Shown piece after piece: positions 45,422 through 54,154 of a stretch of 64,000 bases of DNA. How positions within the stretch are numbered: the stretch's first letter is position 1; each line of letters starts with the position of its first letter. The notes under the pieces are model-generated. The model saw only the letters and a program-made list of their open reading frames with translations. It did no database searches and was not told where the DNA came from. Source of the DNA: Streptomyces sp. MA5143a (lineage in GTDB: Bacteria; Actinomycetota; Actinomycetes; Streptomycetales; Streptomycetaceae); contig NZ_OLMK01000014.1 of the NCBI RefSeq assembly GCF_900290235.1, forward strand, positions 124,001-188,000, written 5' to 3'. A program made the position numbers and the translations under genes.

Positions 45422-45570
45422 GACGGCCCGGTCCGCGGCAGGGCCAAAAGGACGGCCCGGTCCGCGGCAGGGCCAGGAGAACAGCCCGGCGTACGGCGGG
45501 GCAGCCGCGGAAACGGCGTCCGCCGGGCAGCCGCGGGGAAACCGCGTCCGCCGGGTCGGCCCCGGGGACC
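45422..45570. repeat. Two families of tandem repeats after ridA
   Basis: A 29-bp unit beginning GACGGCCCGGTCCGCGGCAG occurs at 45422 and 45451, exact over 25 bp. It is followed by about three imperfect copies of a ~30-bp unit with the core GTCCGCCGGGCAGCCGCGG (45484-45570). The array fills the gap between convergent ridA and the racemase gene. Confidence 0.8.
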
Positions 45571-45583
45571 GGCGGCGCGCCCC

Positions 45584-46309
45584 TCACAGCGCTCCCCCGC
45601 CGCCCTTCCCCCACACCCGCCGCTTGGCCAGTGGCTTCGCGTACGTTCCCGCCCGGCTGGTCTCCAACCCCAGCCCCACCAACGCCTCCGCCAGCTTCAC
45701 GGCCGCCCCCACCCCGTCCACCACGGGGACGCCCACCTTCTCCGCCACCACCTGCTGCAACCCGGTCATCCCGGCGCACCCGAGGACCAGCACCTCCGCA
45801 CCGGCGTCCCGGACCCGCCGGGCCGCGTCGACGAAGGCCCGCACCGTGCGGTCGGTGTCGTGCAGGTCGAGGACGCCCAGCCCGGTGCCGACCACGCCCG
45901 CGCAGTTGCGCCCCACCCCGGCCGTCTCCAGGCTGTCCTCGATCTGCCCGCACGACCGTTCCAGCGTGGTGACCACCCCGTACCGCCGCCCGAGCAGACA
46001 CGCGAGGTGCGCGGCGGCCTCGGTGATGTCGACGACGGGCACGTCCAGCAGTTCCCGTGCCCCCTCCCGTCCGTGTTCACCGAACCCGGCCATGACCACG
46101 GCGTCGTAGGGCTCGTCGTAGGCGCGCAGGGTGTCGAGCACCGCCGCGGCCGACAGATAGCTGTCGAGCCAGCCCTCCGCGGACTCGGGCCCCCACGCCG
46201 GGGTCAGCCCGGTCACGGTGGTGCCCGGGCCGGCCGCGGCCCGGGCACCTCGCACGATCTCCTCGGTCATCTCCTGCGTGGTGTTGCAGTTGGTGACGAC
46301 GATCCGCAC
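45584..46309 (-). CDS. Aspartate/glutamate (hydantoin) racemase family protein
   Basis: 241 residues. VRIVVTNCNTTQEMTEEI and VVMAGFGEHGREGARELLDVPVVDITEAA carry the first half-site, and VLVLGCAGMTGLQQVVAEKVGVPVVDGVGAAVKLAEAL the second with its catalytic Cys. In the first half the usual Cys position reads AGFGEHG, so only one clear catalytic Cys is visible. The start GTG 46309 is five bases after the NCS1 permease stop, so the two are cotranscribed; this pairing suggests racemisation of hydantoins or allantoin taken up by the permease. Confidence 0.88.
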   Translation of the reverse strand: MRIVVTNCNTTQEMTEEIVRGARAAAGPGTTVTGLTPAWGPESAEGWLDSYLSAAAVLDTLRAYDEPYDAVVMAGFGEHGREGARELLDVPVVDITEAAAHLACLLGRRYGVVTTLERSCGQIEDSLETAGVGRNCAGVVGTGLGVLDLHDTDRTVRAFVDAARRVRDAGAEVLVLGCAGMTGLQQVVAEKVGVPVVDGVGAAVKLAEALVGLGLETSRAGTYAKPLAKRRVWGKGGGGAL

Positions 46310-46314
46310 GTTTC

Positions 46315-47799
46315 TCAGACCTCCACGGTGACGGTCGGCTCGGCCTCGGCGGCCCCCTTCGCGGCCCGCTCGTCGCGGCACAGCACCGCGTACAGCCCGG
46401 CGGCCAGCGCCGTTCCGATGAACCACGAGTACGGCGCGACCGCGCCGAAGTCCTTCACCAGGGCGAGGACGGCGGAGACGGCGGCCGCGGGGAGGAACGC
46501 CCAGAGGGCCTTGGGGTTGACGCCCCTGCGGTAGTAGTACCGGGAGCCGGGCTGTGCGTTGAACAGTTCGTCGACGCAGATGCGTCCCCGCTTGACCCAG
46601 AAGTAGTCGAGCATGATCACACCGAACAGCGGGCCGAGGAACGCGCCGAGACCGCCGAGGAAGTAGTTGACGACGGTCGGGTTGGAGAAGAGGTTCCACG
46701 GGGTCACGACGAGCGCCGCGACCGTGCTGATCATGCCGCCGACCTTGAAGCTGATCTTCTGCGGCCAGACGTTGGCGAGGTCGTACGCGGGAGAGACGAA
46801 GTTGGCGACGATGTTGACGCCCATGGTGGCGATGGCGAACGTCAGGGCGCCCAGTACGAGGATCCAGGTGTTGCCGATCTCCGCGACGAGGTACGCCGGG
46901 TCGGTGATCGCCTTGCCGAACACCTCGATGGAACCGGCGGTGACGATGACCGACACCACCACGAACGCGGTGGAGTTGATCGGCAGTCCCCAGAAGTTGC
47001 CGCGCTTGACGGTCCGGTAGTCGGGGGCGAAGCGGGAGAAGTCGCAGAAGTTGAGCATCAGCGTGCCGTAGGTGGCGAGGACCAGGCCGATCGCGCCGAA
47101 CCACTGCCGCCACTGCTCACCGACGGAGACCGGGTGCGGGGTGGAGGTGAGGGAGATGGTCCAGCCGGCCTTGGCGAGGATCCACACGGCGAGCGCGATC
47201 ATGACCAGCCAGATCGCCGGCCCGCAGAAGTCCTGGAACTTCCGCACCGACTCCATGCCCTGGCTGATGATCACCGCCTGGATGAGCCAGAGGGCGACGA
47301 AGGTGACCCAGCCGAGCTGGTGCAGACCGAGGAACGAGCCATGGGTCCAGGACTCCAGGCCCGGCCAGGCGGCCAGCAGCATGATGTTGACGGCGACGGA
47401 CGCGAGATAGGTCTGGATGCCGTACCACATGATGGCGATCACGGCCCGGATGATGGCGGGGATGTTGGCGCCCCAGACACCGAAGCTGATGCGGCTGACG
47501 ACGGGGAACGGCACACCGTGGCGCTGACCGATCCTCCCCATCCAGTTCATGCCGATGTAGATGATCACGAAGCCGACGAGCAGCGACGTGAAGACCTGCC
47601 AGACGTTCATGCCGAGGACGAGCAGTCCGGCGGCGAAGGTGTAGTTGCCGAGGTTGTGGACGTCGGACATCCACAGGGCGAAGAGGTCGAAGACCTTCCA
47701 GGTGCGCTTGTCGGCGGGGGCCAGGTCTTCGTTGGTGAGGCGGGGGTCGGGCACGAACGCGGTGGTGCCGGTTGCTTCGGCGGGATCGACGAGGGACAC
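46315..47799 (-). CDS. NCS1-family nucleobase/hydantoin:cation symporter
   Basis: 494 residues with about twelve membrane helices. KVFDLFALWMSDVHNLGNYTFAAGL is the NCS1 N-terminal signature (Mhp1/allantoin permease type), SRISFGVWGANIPAIIRAVIAIMWYGIQTYL lines the substrate site, and NFCDFSRFAPD is the family motif. GTG 47799 has GGAGGCCCC immediately upstream. An in-frame start at 47868 would run over the palindromic operator and is rejected. It heads the operon with the racemase and is divergent from a GntR regulator. Confidence 0.92.
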   Translation of the reverse strand: MSLVDPAEATGTTAFVPDPRLTNEDLAPADKRTWKVFDLFALWMSDVHNLGNYTFAAGLLVLGMNVWQVFTSLLVGFVIIYIGMNWMGRIGQRHGVPFPVVSRISFGVWGANIPAIIRAVIAIMWYGIQTYLASVAVNIMLLAAWPGLESWTHGSFLGLHQLGWVTFVALWLIQAVIISQGMESVRKFQDFCGPAIWLVMIALAVWILAKAGWTISLTSTPHPVSVGEQWRQWFGAIGLVLATYGTLMLNFCDFSRFAPDYRTVKRGNFWGLPINSTAFVVVSVIVTAGSIEVFGKAITDPAYLVAEIGNTWILVLGALTFAIATMGVNIVANFVSPAYDLANVWPQKISFKVGGMISTVAALVVTPWNLFSNPTVVNYFLGGLGAFLGPLFGVIMLDYFWVKRGRICVDELFNAQPGSRYYYRRGVNPKALWAFLPAAAVSAVLALVKDFGAVAPYSWFIGTALAAGLYAVLCRDERAAKGAAEAEPTVTVEV

Positions 47800-47855
47800 G
47801 GGGCCTCCGGGAGCGAGAGGAGGAGACGGGGAGGGAGCGGACCGCGCGTGGGGGC

Positions 47856-47869
47856 TTTGGTATACCAAA
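47856..47869. promoter_or_regulatory. Palindromic GntR/FadR-type operator
   Basis: TTTGGTATACCAAA is a perfect 14-bp palindrome between the divergent NCS1 operon and the gntR gene, 57 bp before the permease start. TGGTATACCA-like sites are typical for FadR-subfamily GntR repressors. Confidence 0.75.
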
Positions 47870-47961
47870 CTCCCGTCATAGTCCTCCCGTCAACCGTTCT
47901 GACCGATGTCGCTGTCGTTAACGACACGTAAAACACCTCCCGTGTCGGCGAGGATGGCCTC

Positions 47962-48663
47962 ATGAGCTCCCTGGCTCCTGACGGAGCGAAGATCGAAACC
48001 CTCGGTCCCCTCGGCGCGGTGCGCGAGCGTGTGCTGGGGACCCTGCGGCAGGACATCATCGCGGGGCGGCTCCGTCCGGGCGACCGGCTGGTCGAGCGCG
48101 AACTGGCCGATCGCTTCGGGGTCTCACGGGTCCCGGTCCGCGAGGCGATCCGCGCGCTGGTCGCCGAGGGCTTCGTCCTCTTCGAGACCCCGCGCCGCAC
48201 GGTGGTCCGCCGTCTCACCAGGGCGGATGTCGCGGAACTCTTCGAACTCCGCGAGGCGTTGGAGGTGTACGCCGCCGGGCTCGCCGCCACCCGCGCCACG
48301 CCGGAGAGCCTCACCGAGCTGTCGGCCCTGCTCGACCAGGCGGCGGCCGCCACCCGCGCCGGGGACGCCGAGGCGATCACCGACATCAACACCCGCTTCC
48401 ACGACCGTGTCCTCGCCATGGCCGGCAACAGCCTGCTCATCTCCGTCATGGAGCCGGTCGACGGCCGTCTGCGCTGGCTGACCCGCCAGAACACGGAGTG
48501 GCCGCAGCTCCTCACCGAGCACCGCGAGCTGTACGAGGCGATCGCCTCCGGCGACCCCGACCGCGCCCGAACCCACGCCCTCGCCCACGTACGGACCAAC
48601 TACCGCTCCACCGTGCGGCACCTCTTCGAGGAGGACGAGACGGGGGGCGAGGGCGGGGGCTGA
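47962..48663 (+). CDS. GntR family regulator, FadR/FCD subfamily
   Basis: 233 residues. The winged helix is LGTLRQDIIAGRLRPGDRLVERELADRFGVSRVPVREAIRALVAEGFV. An FCD ligand-binding domain follows, with FELREALEVYAAGLAA, the metal-type residues in DINTRFHDRVLAMAGN and LTEHRELYEAIASGD. FCD proteins respond to carboxylates or related metabolites. Divergence from the permease-racemase operon with a perfect palindrome in between implies it controls that operon; allantoin/hydantoin metabolites are candidate effectors. Confidence 0.92.
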   Translation: MSSLAPDGAKIETLGPLGAVRERVLGTLRQDIIAGRLRPGDRLVERELADRFGVSRVPVREAIRALVAEGFVLFETPRRTVVRRLTRADVAELFELREALEVYAAGLAATRATPESLTELSALLDQAAAATRAGDAEAITDINTRFHDRVLAMAGNSLLISVMEPVDGRLRWLTRQNTEWPQLLTEHRELYEAIASGDPDRARTHALAHVRTNYRSTVRHLFEEDETGGEGGG

Positions 48664-48694
48664 TGCGGGCCCCACGTGGTGGCAGAAGGCGGAA

Positions 48695-49708
48695 TCACCC
48701 CTTGGCGTACTTGTCCGTGGCGTCCACCAGGGCCTGTGCCATGTCCGGCGCGCCCGCGTTGTGGCCCACGTCGTCGATGAGGACCAACTCGCTGCCGGGC
48801 CAGGCGTGGTGAAGGCGCCAGACGATGCCGAGGAGGTTGCCGGGGTCGAGGCTGCCCTGTACCAGGGTGCCGGGGACGCCCTTGAGCAGTCGCACGTCCC
48901 GCAGCACGACTCCGTCGTCGCCCGCACCGCCTTCGCCCACCGCGCCACCCCCGCTGCCCCCGCTGCCCCCGCTGCCCTCGTCGAGGAAGTGGCCGTTTCC
49001 CCAGAAGTGGGTGACGGTACGGGCGAAGCCGTAGCGGAACGCGGCGTCCTCGTAGCGCGGCACGGAGCGGGGCGGCTGTGCCGCGATGGCCGTCTCCCAG
49101 TCGGTCCAGGCCCTCGCCGCCCGCGCCCGTACCTCCGCGTCGGGCGATTCGAGCAGCCGGTTGTAGGCGGCGGCGAGGTTGCCGTCCCGCTCGCCCTCGG
49201 GAAGCTCCGCGAGGAACCGCTCGAACGCCTCCGGGAAGTACTGGCCGAGCCCCCGGGTCAGCAGGGCGACCTCGGCGTCGGAGCCCGACGCGACCCCCGT
49301 GAGCACCAGCTCGGACACGGCGCCCGGATGCTTCTGCGCGTACCGCAGCCCGAGCACCGAGCCCCACGACACACCCCACACCAGCCAGCGATCGATCCCG
49401 AGGTGCCGTCGCAGCAGCTCCAGATCGGCGAGGAGACGCGGCGTCGTGTTGACGCTCATGTCCGTCTCGTACGCGCTCGCCGGCGGCGTCGAACGCCCGC
49501 AGCCACGCTGGTCCAGCAGCACGATCCGATACGCGTCGGGGTCGAACAGGCGCCGGAACCAGGGGCCTGCCTGGGATCCGGGCCCGCCGTGCAGGACCAG
49601 CGCGGGCTTGCCCCGCGGGTTCCCGCAGACCTCCCAGTACACGTGGTTGCCGTCACCGACGTCGAGCATGCCGTGGTCGTACGGTTCGATCTCGGGATAG
49701 AGAGACAT
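48695..49708 (-). CDS. pip: Proline iminopeptidase (S33 alpha/beta hydrolase)
   Basis: 337 residues. It releases N-terminal proline from peptides. LVLHGGPGSQAGPWFRRLFDP is the oxyanion-hole motif, LLDQRGCGRSTP a family hallmark, WGVSWGSVLGLRYAQ holds the nucleophile Ser, and GSLDPGN and VGHNAGA carry the acid and His. The start MSLYPEIEPYDHGMLDVGDGN is standard. An unusual Gly/Ser tract (EGSGGSGGSGGGAVGEGG) sits in the region before the late core strands and comes from a short nucleotide repeat at about 48946-48980; it is probably a surface loop. Confidence 0.92.
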   Translation of the reverse strand: MSLYPEIEPYDHGMLDVGDGNHVYWEVCGNPRGKPALVLHGGPGSQAGPWFRRLFDPDAYRIVLLDQRGCGRSTPPASAYETDMSVNTTPRLLADLELLRRHLGIDRWLVWGVSWGSVLGLRYAQKHPGAVSELVLTGVASGSDAEVALLTRGLGQYFPEAFERFLAELPEGERDGNLAAAYNRLLESPDAEVRARAARAWTDWETAIAAQPPRSVPRYEDAAFRYGFARTVTHFWGNGHFLDEGSGGSGGSGGGAVGEGGAGDDGVVLRDVRLLKGVPGTLVQGSLDPGNLLGIVWRLHHAWPGSELVLIDDVGHNAGAPDMAQALVDATDKYAKG

Positions 49709-49802
49709 TGCGCGACCCTAGACGGCGGACGACACCCTCGGCAGCCGCTTTTCCGCCGCCCCGGAGAGTGGGCCGGTCGAGCCCGGTGGACCTTTCGCGC
49801 CC

Positions 49803-50600
49803 TTACGGGCGGACGCTCAGCCCGGCTGCTCCGGCAGCCGTGCGCAGGACGTCCCGGAGCATGTCCGGGGTCAGCCGGCCGGTGAACGTGTTGCGCTGGC
49901 TGACATGGAAGCAGCCGAAGAGATCGAGCCCGTCGAGCGGTACGCGGGCGCCGTGGCCGAAGACCGGTCGGGGCCGGGGCACCCGCCAGCCCGCCTCGGC
50001 GAGCGCGGGCAACGCGGCCTGCCAGCCGAACGCACCGAGGACGAGCACGGCACGCAGTGACGGCCGCAGCAGCTCCAGCTCACTGACCAGCCACGGTCGG
50101 CAGGTGTCGCGTTCCTCGGGGGTCGGCTTGTTGGCGGGCGGCGCGCAGTGCACGGGTGAGGTGATCCGTACGCCGTGGAGTTCGAGGCCGTCATCGACGC
50201 CGACCGCGGTGCGGCGCGAGGCGAGGCCCACGTCGTGCAGCGCCGCGTAGAGCACGTCGCCCGAGCGGTCGCCGGTGAACATCCGCCCCGTACGGTTCGC
50301 GCCGTGCGCGGCGGGAGCGAGCCCGACGATCAGCAGCGCCGCGTCGGACGATCCGAAACCGGGCACCGGACGGCCCCAGTACTCCTGATCGGCGAACGCG
50401 GCCCGCCTGGTCCGCGCCACCTCTTCCCGCCAGGCGACCAGCCGGGGGCAGGCCCGGCATCCGGTGATCCGGGCGTCGAGCGCGTCCAGCCCGCTCCCAG
50501 CGTCGAACCCGGAGCGCCCTCCGCCCACACCGCCGCCATCCCGGCCAACGCCGCCGCCGTCATCCCGGCCGCCGTCACCACCGCCGTCACCGCTGCGCAT
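49803..50600 (-). CDS. Uracil-DNA glycosylase, family 5 (UdgB-type)
   Basis: 265 residues. It removes uracil and possibly other deaminated bases. After a Gly/Asp-rich leader of about 35 residues come [15 protein letters not shown] (two 4Fe-4S Cys), [23 protein letters not shown] (motif A of family 5, lacking the usual catalytic Asp/Asn at the classical position), [15 protein letters not shown] with a third Cys, and [16 protein letters not shown] (motif B). The leader is encoded by GGC/GGT repeats and may be spurious; a later start is possible but none is clearly better. Confidence 0.87.
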   Translation of the reverse strand: MRSGDGGGDGGRDDGGGVGRDGGGVGGGRSGFDAGSGLDALDARITGCRACPRLVAWREEVARTRRAAFADQEYWGRPVPGFGSSDAALLIVGLAPAAHGANRTGRMFTGDRSGDVLYAALHDVGLASRRTAVGVDDGLELHGVRITSPVHCAPPANKPTPEERDTCRPWLVSELELLRPSLRAVLVLGAFGWQAALPALAEAGWRVPRPRPVFGHGARVPLDGLDLFGCFHVSQRNTFTGRLTPDMLRDVLRTAAGAAGLSVRP

Positions 50601-50661
50601 GTCTCCACGGTACGGCCGGTGATCTCCTCCCTCGTCGGCACCGGGGAGCTAAGGTCGATTC

Positions 50662-51168
50662 ATGGCTTCTGAAGGTACGGGCGAGCGGACGGACGGCCCT
50701 GGCACCACGCACCGGGATCCCGGTGCCGCGGCGGCCGCCGCCGAGGCCGCGCGGCCCCCGAGCGGCGAGACCGTGCGCATCGACAGCTGGATCTGGTCCG
50801 TCCGCCTGGTCAAGACCCGCTCCATGGGGGCGACGGCCTGCCGGGGTGGGCACGTCCGCGTCAACGGCGAGCGGGTCAAGCCGGCGTACGCGGTGCGCGT
50901 CGGCGACGAGGTACGCCTCCGGCAGGCCGGTGGGCATGAGCGGATCGTCGTGGTCAAGCGTCTGATCCGTAAACGGGTCGGCGCGCCTGTCGCCGCCGAG
51001 TGCTACGTCGACAACTCCCCGCCGCCCCCGCCTCGCGAGGCCATCGCCCCCGCCGGTATCCGCGACCGGGGAGCGGGTCGCCCCACCAAGCGCGACCGCC
51101 GTGACCTCGAACGCCTCCGCGGCCTCACCGACTCCGCGAACGCCGCCCGCGCCCGCCGCGACGACTGA
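50662..51168 (+). CDS. S4-domain RNA-binding protein (HslR/RqcP-like)
   Basis: 168 residues. The S4 fold is VRIDSWIWSVRLVKTRSMGATACRGGHVRVNGERVKPAYAVRVGDEVRL (about 38-87). Such proteins (Hsp15/HslR, RqcP) bind 23S rRNA or stalled 50S-tRNA complexes. Here a Gly/Ala-rich leader and a basic C-tail (GRPTKRDRRDLERLRGL) extend the core. TAAGGT (50650-50655) ends six bases before the ATG, again a likely leaderless start. Confidence 0.87.
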   Translation: MASEGTGERTDGPGTTHRDPGAAAAAAEAARPPSGETVRIDSWIWSVRLVKTRSMGATACRGGHVRVNGERVKPAYAVRVGDEVRLRQAGGHERIVVVKRLIRKRVGAPVAAECYVDNSPPPPPREAIAPAGIRDRGAGRPTKRDRRDLERLRGLTDSANAARARRDD

Positions 51169-51209
51169 CGGCGGCCGAGCGGCACCCGGCCCGACCGCAG
51201 CGCGCCGCG

Positions 51210-51270
51210 CCCCGTGCCTCCTGCCCCTGCCCCGTGCGCCGTTCCCGGTGCCCCGTGCCCCGTGCCCCGT
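51210..51270. repeat. Simple repeats of CCCCGTG between convergent genes
   Basis: Five or more CCCCGTG-like units, partly as CCCCTGC or CCCGGTG variants, run from 51210 to 51270 in the gap between the S4-protein gene and the convergent doxX gene. Confidence 0.7.
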
Positions 51271-51273
51271 CGA

Positions 51274-51759
51274 TCAAGCCGTCCGTCCCAGCAGCCGCTT
51301 CAGTCCGGCCACGTCCTCCCGTCGTGCCCAGGCGATGACGAGCAGCGGCACCATCAGGATCAGCGGGGTCGCCGCGTACTCCCCGTCGAAGACGGCGACC
51401 TGGGTGATGAAGGCACCCACCATCAGCGCACTCAACGACACCCCCGCGACCGAGGCCAGCGCGGGGATCACCAGCCCGATCCCGCCCGCCAGTTCGAGCG
51501 CGCCGATGGTGTACATGCCCGCGCTGCCCCAGCCGAGCGTCTCGAAGGACTCGGCGGCCGACGGGTGCGCGATCAGCTTGGGCAGCGCGCTCGCGACCGC
51601 GAAGATCAGCGCGAGCACGATCTGCAGCGCGCCCAGCGAGATCCGGGCCCGCCGACCGCGCACCCCGCCCTTCGGGCCGGCGCCGGAAGCCGGGGCCGTG
51701 ACCGCGGCAGTGGGGGTGGAGGTGGTGGCTCGGGAGGCGGGAGCGGTGGTCTCGGACAT
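51274..51759 (-). CDS. DoxX family membrane protein
   Basis: 161 residues. A Thr/Ala/Pro-rich cytoplasmic leader of about 35 residues precedes four membrane helices: LGALQIVLALIFAVASALPKLI, MYTIGALELAGGIGLVIPAL, GVSLSALMVGAFITQVAVF and LILMVPLLVIAWA. The ALELAGGIGLV helix is a DoxX-family mark. DoxX-like proteins sit with thiol or quinone oxidoreductases and redox complexes; no partner is adjacent here. The start ATG has AGGAG directly upstream at 51768 (GGAGACCTC). Confidence 0.82.
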   Translation of the reverse strand: MSETTAPASRATTSTPTAAVTAPASGAGPKGGVRGRRARISLGALQIVLALIFAVASALPKLIAHPSAAESFETLGWGSAGMYTIGALELAGGIGLVIPALASVAGVSLSALMVGAFITQVAVFDGEYAATPLILMVPLLVIAWARREDVAGLKRLLGRTA

Positions 51760-51896
51760 GAGGTCTCCTGTGGGAAGCGGTGCGTCGTGCCTGTCACGGA
51801 GACAGACCGGCGCCCTCCCCCGAACTCATCGGCCCCGAGCGGACTTTCGAGCGAAACCACGCGGACCCCACATGCCCTCTCTTCCGACGCGCCCTC

Positions 51897-52589
51897 TCAC
51901 CCCACCGGCACCGCCCGCACCCACGTCCGGTCCTCCGTCAGATACCGGTCCACCCTCAGCCCCGACTCTCCCAGCGCCTCCTCGAACTCCTCCTTCGTCA
52001 TCGGCCGCACCCGGAACGTCTGGGTCCACTCGCCGTCCGGGAAGTGGTACTCCGCGTGCACGGAGCGGACCCCGTCCCCCACCGGCTCGCTCGACGCGAT
52101 ACGGACCGTGAAGCCACGGGGGTCGACCCGCTCCCGGGGCACATCCGTGTGGTAGTTCTCCCCCTCGCGCTGGATCAGCACGATGCCGTCGTCCGCGACA
52201 TGCCGCAGGCATGTGGCGAGCAGTCCGCGCCGCAGCTCGGGATCCCCGGTGTGGACGAGGAACGACGCGAGCAGCACCACGTCGAACCTCTCGCCCAGGT
52301 CCAGCTCCTCGATGGGGCTGCATATCGTCCGCGCCCCACGCACCCGATCCAGCATCTCCGCCGACTCGTCCACGGCCGTGACCGTGAAGCCCCGTTCGAT
52401 CAGTGGGTGGGTCATACGCCCCACGCCGCTGCCCAGTTCGAGAATGCTCGCGCCCGCGGGCGCGGCGGCGGCGATCACCTGCGGCTCGTCCCCCACCGGC
52501 AGTCGTGTGTACACCTCGACCGCGCAGCCGTCCGGGGTGATCGCCCCCGGCCCCGTCCCCTGAAATCCCTCACGCGTCTGGATGCTCAT
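51897..52589 (-). CDS. Class I SAM-dependent methyltransferase
   Basis: 230 residues. Motif I ILELGSGVGRMTHPLIERGF, motif II VTAVDESAEMLDRVRGA, and LGERFDVVLLASFLVHTGDPELRRGLLATCLRHVADDGIVLIQREGENYH cover the SAM site. The second half contains FTVRIASSEPVGDGVRSVHAEYHFPDGEWTQTFRVRPMTKEEFEEAL, like small-molecule methyltransferases of unknown acceptor. The start is MSIQTREGFQGTGPGAI. It stands alone between two unrelated minus-strand genes. Confidence 0.82.
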   Translation of the reverse strand: MSIQTREGFQGTGPGAITPDGCAVEVYTRLPVGDEPQVIAAAAPAGASILELGSGVGRMTHPLIERGFTVTAVDESAEMLDRVRGARTICSPIEELDLGERFDVVLLASFLVHTGDPELRRGLLATCLRHVADDGIVLIQREGENYHTDVPRERVDPRGFTVRIASSEPVGDGVRSVHAEYHFPDGEWTQTFRVRPMTKEEFEEALGESGLRVDRYLTEDRTWVRAVPVG

Positions 52590-52626
52590 ATCCGTTCAAC
52601 GGCCGCGCGGACGCGGGCCGTTCCGC

Positions 52627-53640
52627 TCACCCCTCACCCGATGGGGTGAACCTGAACCAGCCGTGCCCGCTGTACCAGTGCCCTCCGGCCCGCAGATGGT
52701 CTGCGACGGCTCGTTCGAGACGTGTCCGGCGCGGGAGTGTCTCCACCGGCAGGTCCGGGTCGCCGAACACGAAGCGGAGGGGCAGATCGTCCCCCGGTTC
52801 GCTGTTCCCGCAGGTGATGTGGAACCGCTCCTGGAAGCGGACGATGTTGGAGTCCGCCGGCAGATACCGCTTCAGCTGCGGGTCGAGCAGCCACGAGTGG
52901 CAGCAGGCGGCGGTGTGGCGCTCCGCCGGGAAGTGCCGCGGGAAGAACTCACGGGCGAGCGCGAGCGACCGGTCGCACGCCTCCGGGGTCAGAGGGCCGG
53001 CGTAGTCGGGTATGTGCAGGTCGAGGCAGTGCTCCCCGGGCCGCAGCGCCAGGCCGGCCGCCGCGAGCGCGACGCCCTCCCGGCCGCCCAGCCGGGTCCG
53101 CTGGAACTGCAGGCGCCCGAGCTGGAACAGCTCCCCGTGGAAGTGGAGCGAGAACCAGCCGGGCGCCACGAGCCCGCCCACCCCGAACCTCCGGCGGTGC
53201 AGCACGAGGCCCCGGCCCACGTCCGCGAGGGTGCGCCGGGAGACGTCCTCGGGGATGCCCCGCTCCCGGTGGTACGCGCGCACATACGGCAGGGCCGCGA
53301 CCAGGACGTACACCGGGAAATAGCGGCCCAGCGGACCGGACTCCAGGGGCAACGGCCGCAGTCTCAGCCCTTTGCCGATCTTCCCCATGTCCCGGACGAG
53401 ACCCCGTACGCACCGTCCGAGGAGCGCGGTCGCCTCCTCGTCTTCCGTCAGCGTCCGGCGCAGCGCGACCAGGTCGTTGACGTCCTCGTACGGGACGGCC
53501 AGCTCCTGCAGGACGTCCGGGAGCTCCTCGGCGTCCGGCAGCCGCGCCCGGGGCGCGTCCGGCGCCTCCTCGTCGCCCTCCTCCAGCTCCTTGAGCCACT
53601 CGGCGAGCCTCTCGTCCGCCCGCACCGCATCCCAGAGCAC
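52627..53640 (-). CDS. Acyltransferase-like protein (NAT_N/GNAT_C type)
   Basis: 337 residues, cytoplasmic, starting at GTG 53640 with GGAGGC upstream. The N-terminal helical part (ERLAEWLKELEEGDEEAPDAPRARLPDAEELPDVLQELAVPYEDVNDLVALRRTL) and the C-terminal beta-rich part (GEHCLDLHIPDYAGPLTPEACDRSLALAREFFPRHFPAE, CCHSWLLDPQLKRYLPADSNIVRFQ) fit what I recall of a two-domain acyltransferase family in Streptomyces. No catalytic residue can be named with confidence, so function is tentative. Confidence 0.6.
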   Translation of the reverse strand: MLWDAVRADERLAEWLKELEEGDEEAPDAPRARLPDAEELPDVLQELAVPYEDVNDLVALRRTLTEDEEATALLGRCVRGLVRDMGKIGKGLRLRPLPLESGPLGRYFPVYVLVAALPYVRAYHRERGIPEDVSRRTLADVGRGLVLHRRRFGVGGLVAPGWFSLHFHGELFQLGRLQFQRTRLGGREGVALAAAGLALRPGEHCLDLHIPDYAGPLTPEACDRSLALAREFFPRHFPAERHTAACCHSWLLDPQLKRYLPADSNIVRFQERFHITCGNSEPGDDLPLRFVFGDPDLPVETLPRRTRLERAVADHLRAGGHWYSGHGWFRFTPSGEG

Positions 53641-53805
53641 CTTCGGCCTCCCCCGTCACCGCACACCGTCTTCTGGAGAACGCACGAGCCGAAGAGTACG
53701 TTTCCGAGTAGGACCAACAACACGAGAAGCCCAAAAGGGACACATGGGAGCGGGAGGGCCGGAACGGCGCAAGGGTGGCCGGGCGAGTGGGAGGCGGTGG
53801 TTCTG

Positions 53806-54072
53806 ATGCGTACGGGCAGTGAACCGAGGACGGCGCGCAGTCCGCTGCGGATGCGGCTCTGGCTGAGCGTGTGGGGCGTGATCTGGGCGGTCCTGGGGAC
53901 CGTGGCCTTCGCACTCGTCGGCCGTCCCGGCTGGGCGGCCGTCTGCGGTGCGATCTTCCTGATCGCCGCCGTCGACGCCATGGTGATCGTGCGCCATATG
54001 CGCGAGGGCGCGCACTACCAGCCGGGCCGCGATGTCCCGCCGTACCAGCCGCCGGACCCGCGCCACCCGTAG
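53806..54072 (+). CDS. DUF6343-family small membrane protein
   Basis: 88 residues. A short basic leader RTGSEPRTARSPLRMRLWLS is followed by two membrane helices (VWGVIWAVLGTVAFALVG and AAVCGAIFLIAAVDAMVIV), then a soluble tail HYQPGRDVPPYQPPDP. This layout is that of a Streptomyces DUF6343 protein of unknown role. ATG 53806 is chosen from the conserved MRTGSEPRTARSPLRMRL start; an upstream GTG at 53797 is possible. It is divergent from the acyltransferase-like gene. Confidence 0.72.
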   Translation: MRTGSEPRTARSPLRMRLWLSVWGVIWAVLGTVAFALVGRPGWAAVCGAIFLIAAVDAMVIVRHMREGAHYQPGRDVPPYQPPDPRHP

Positions 54073-54154
54073 GGGCGCGGCGTGTTCCGGGGCCGCGGCT
54101 GGGGCAGTCAGGTCTCCGCGCTGGAGGAGCCGCGTCGCTGGAGGGCGGCGGTCG

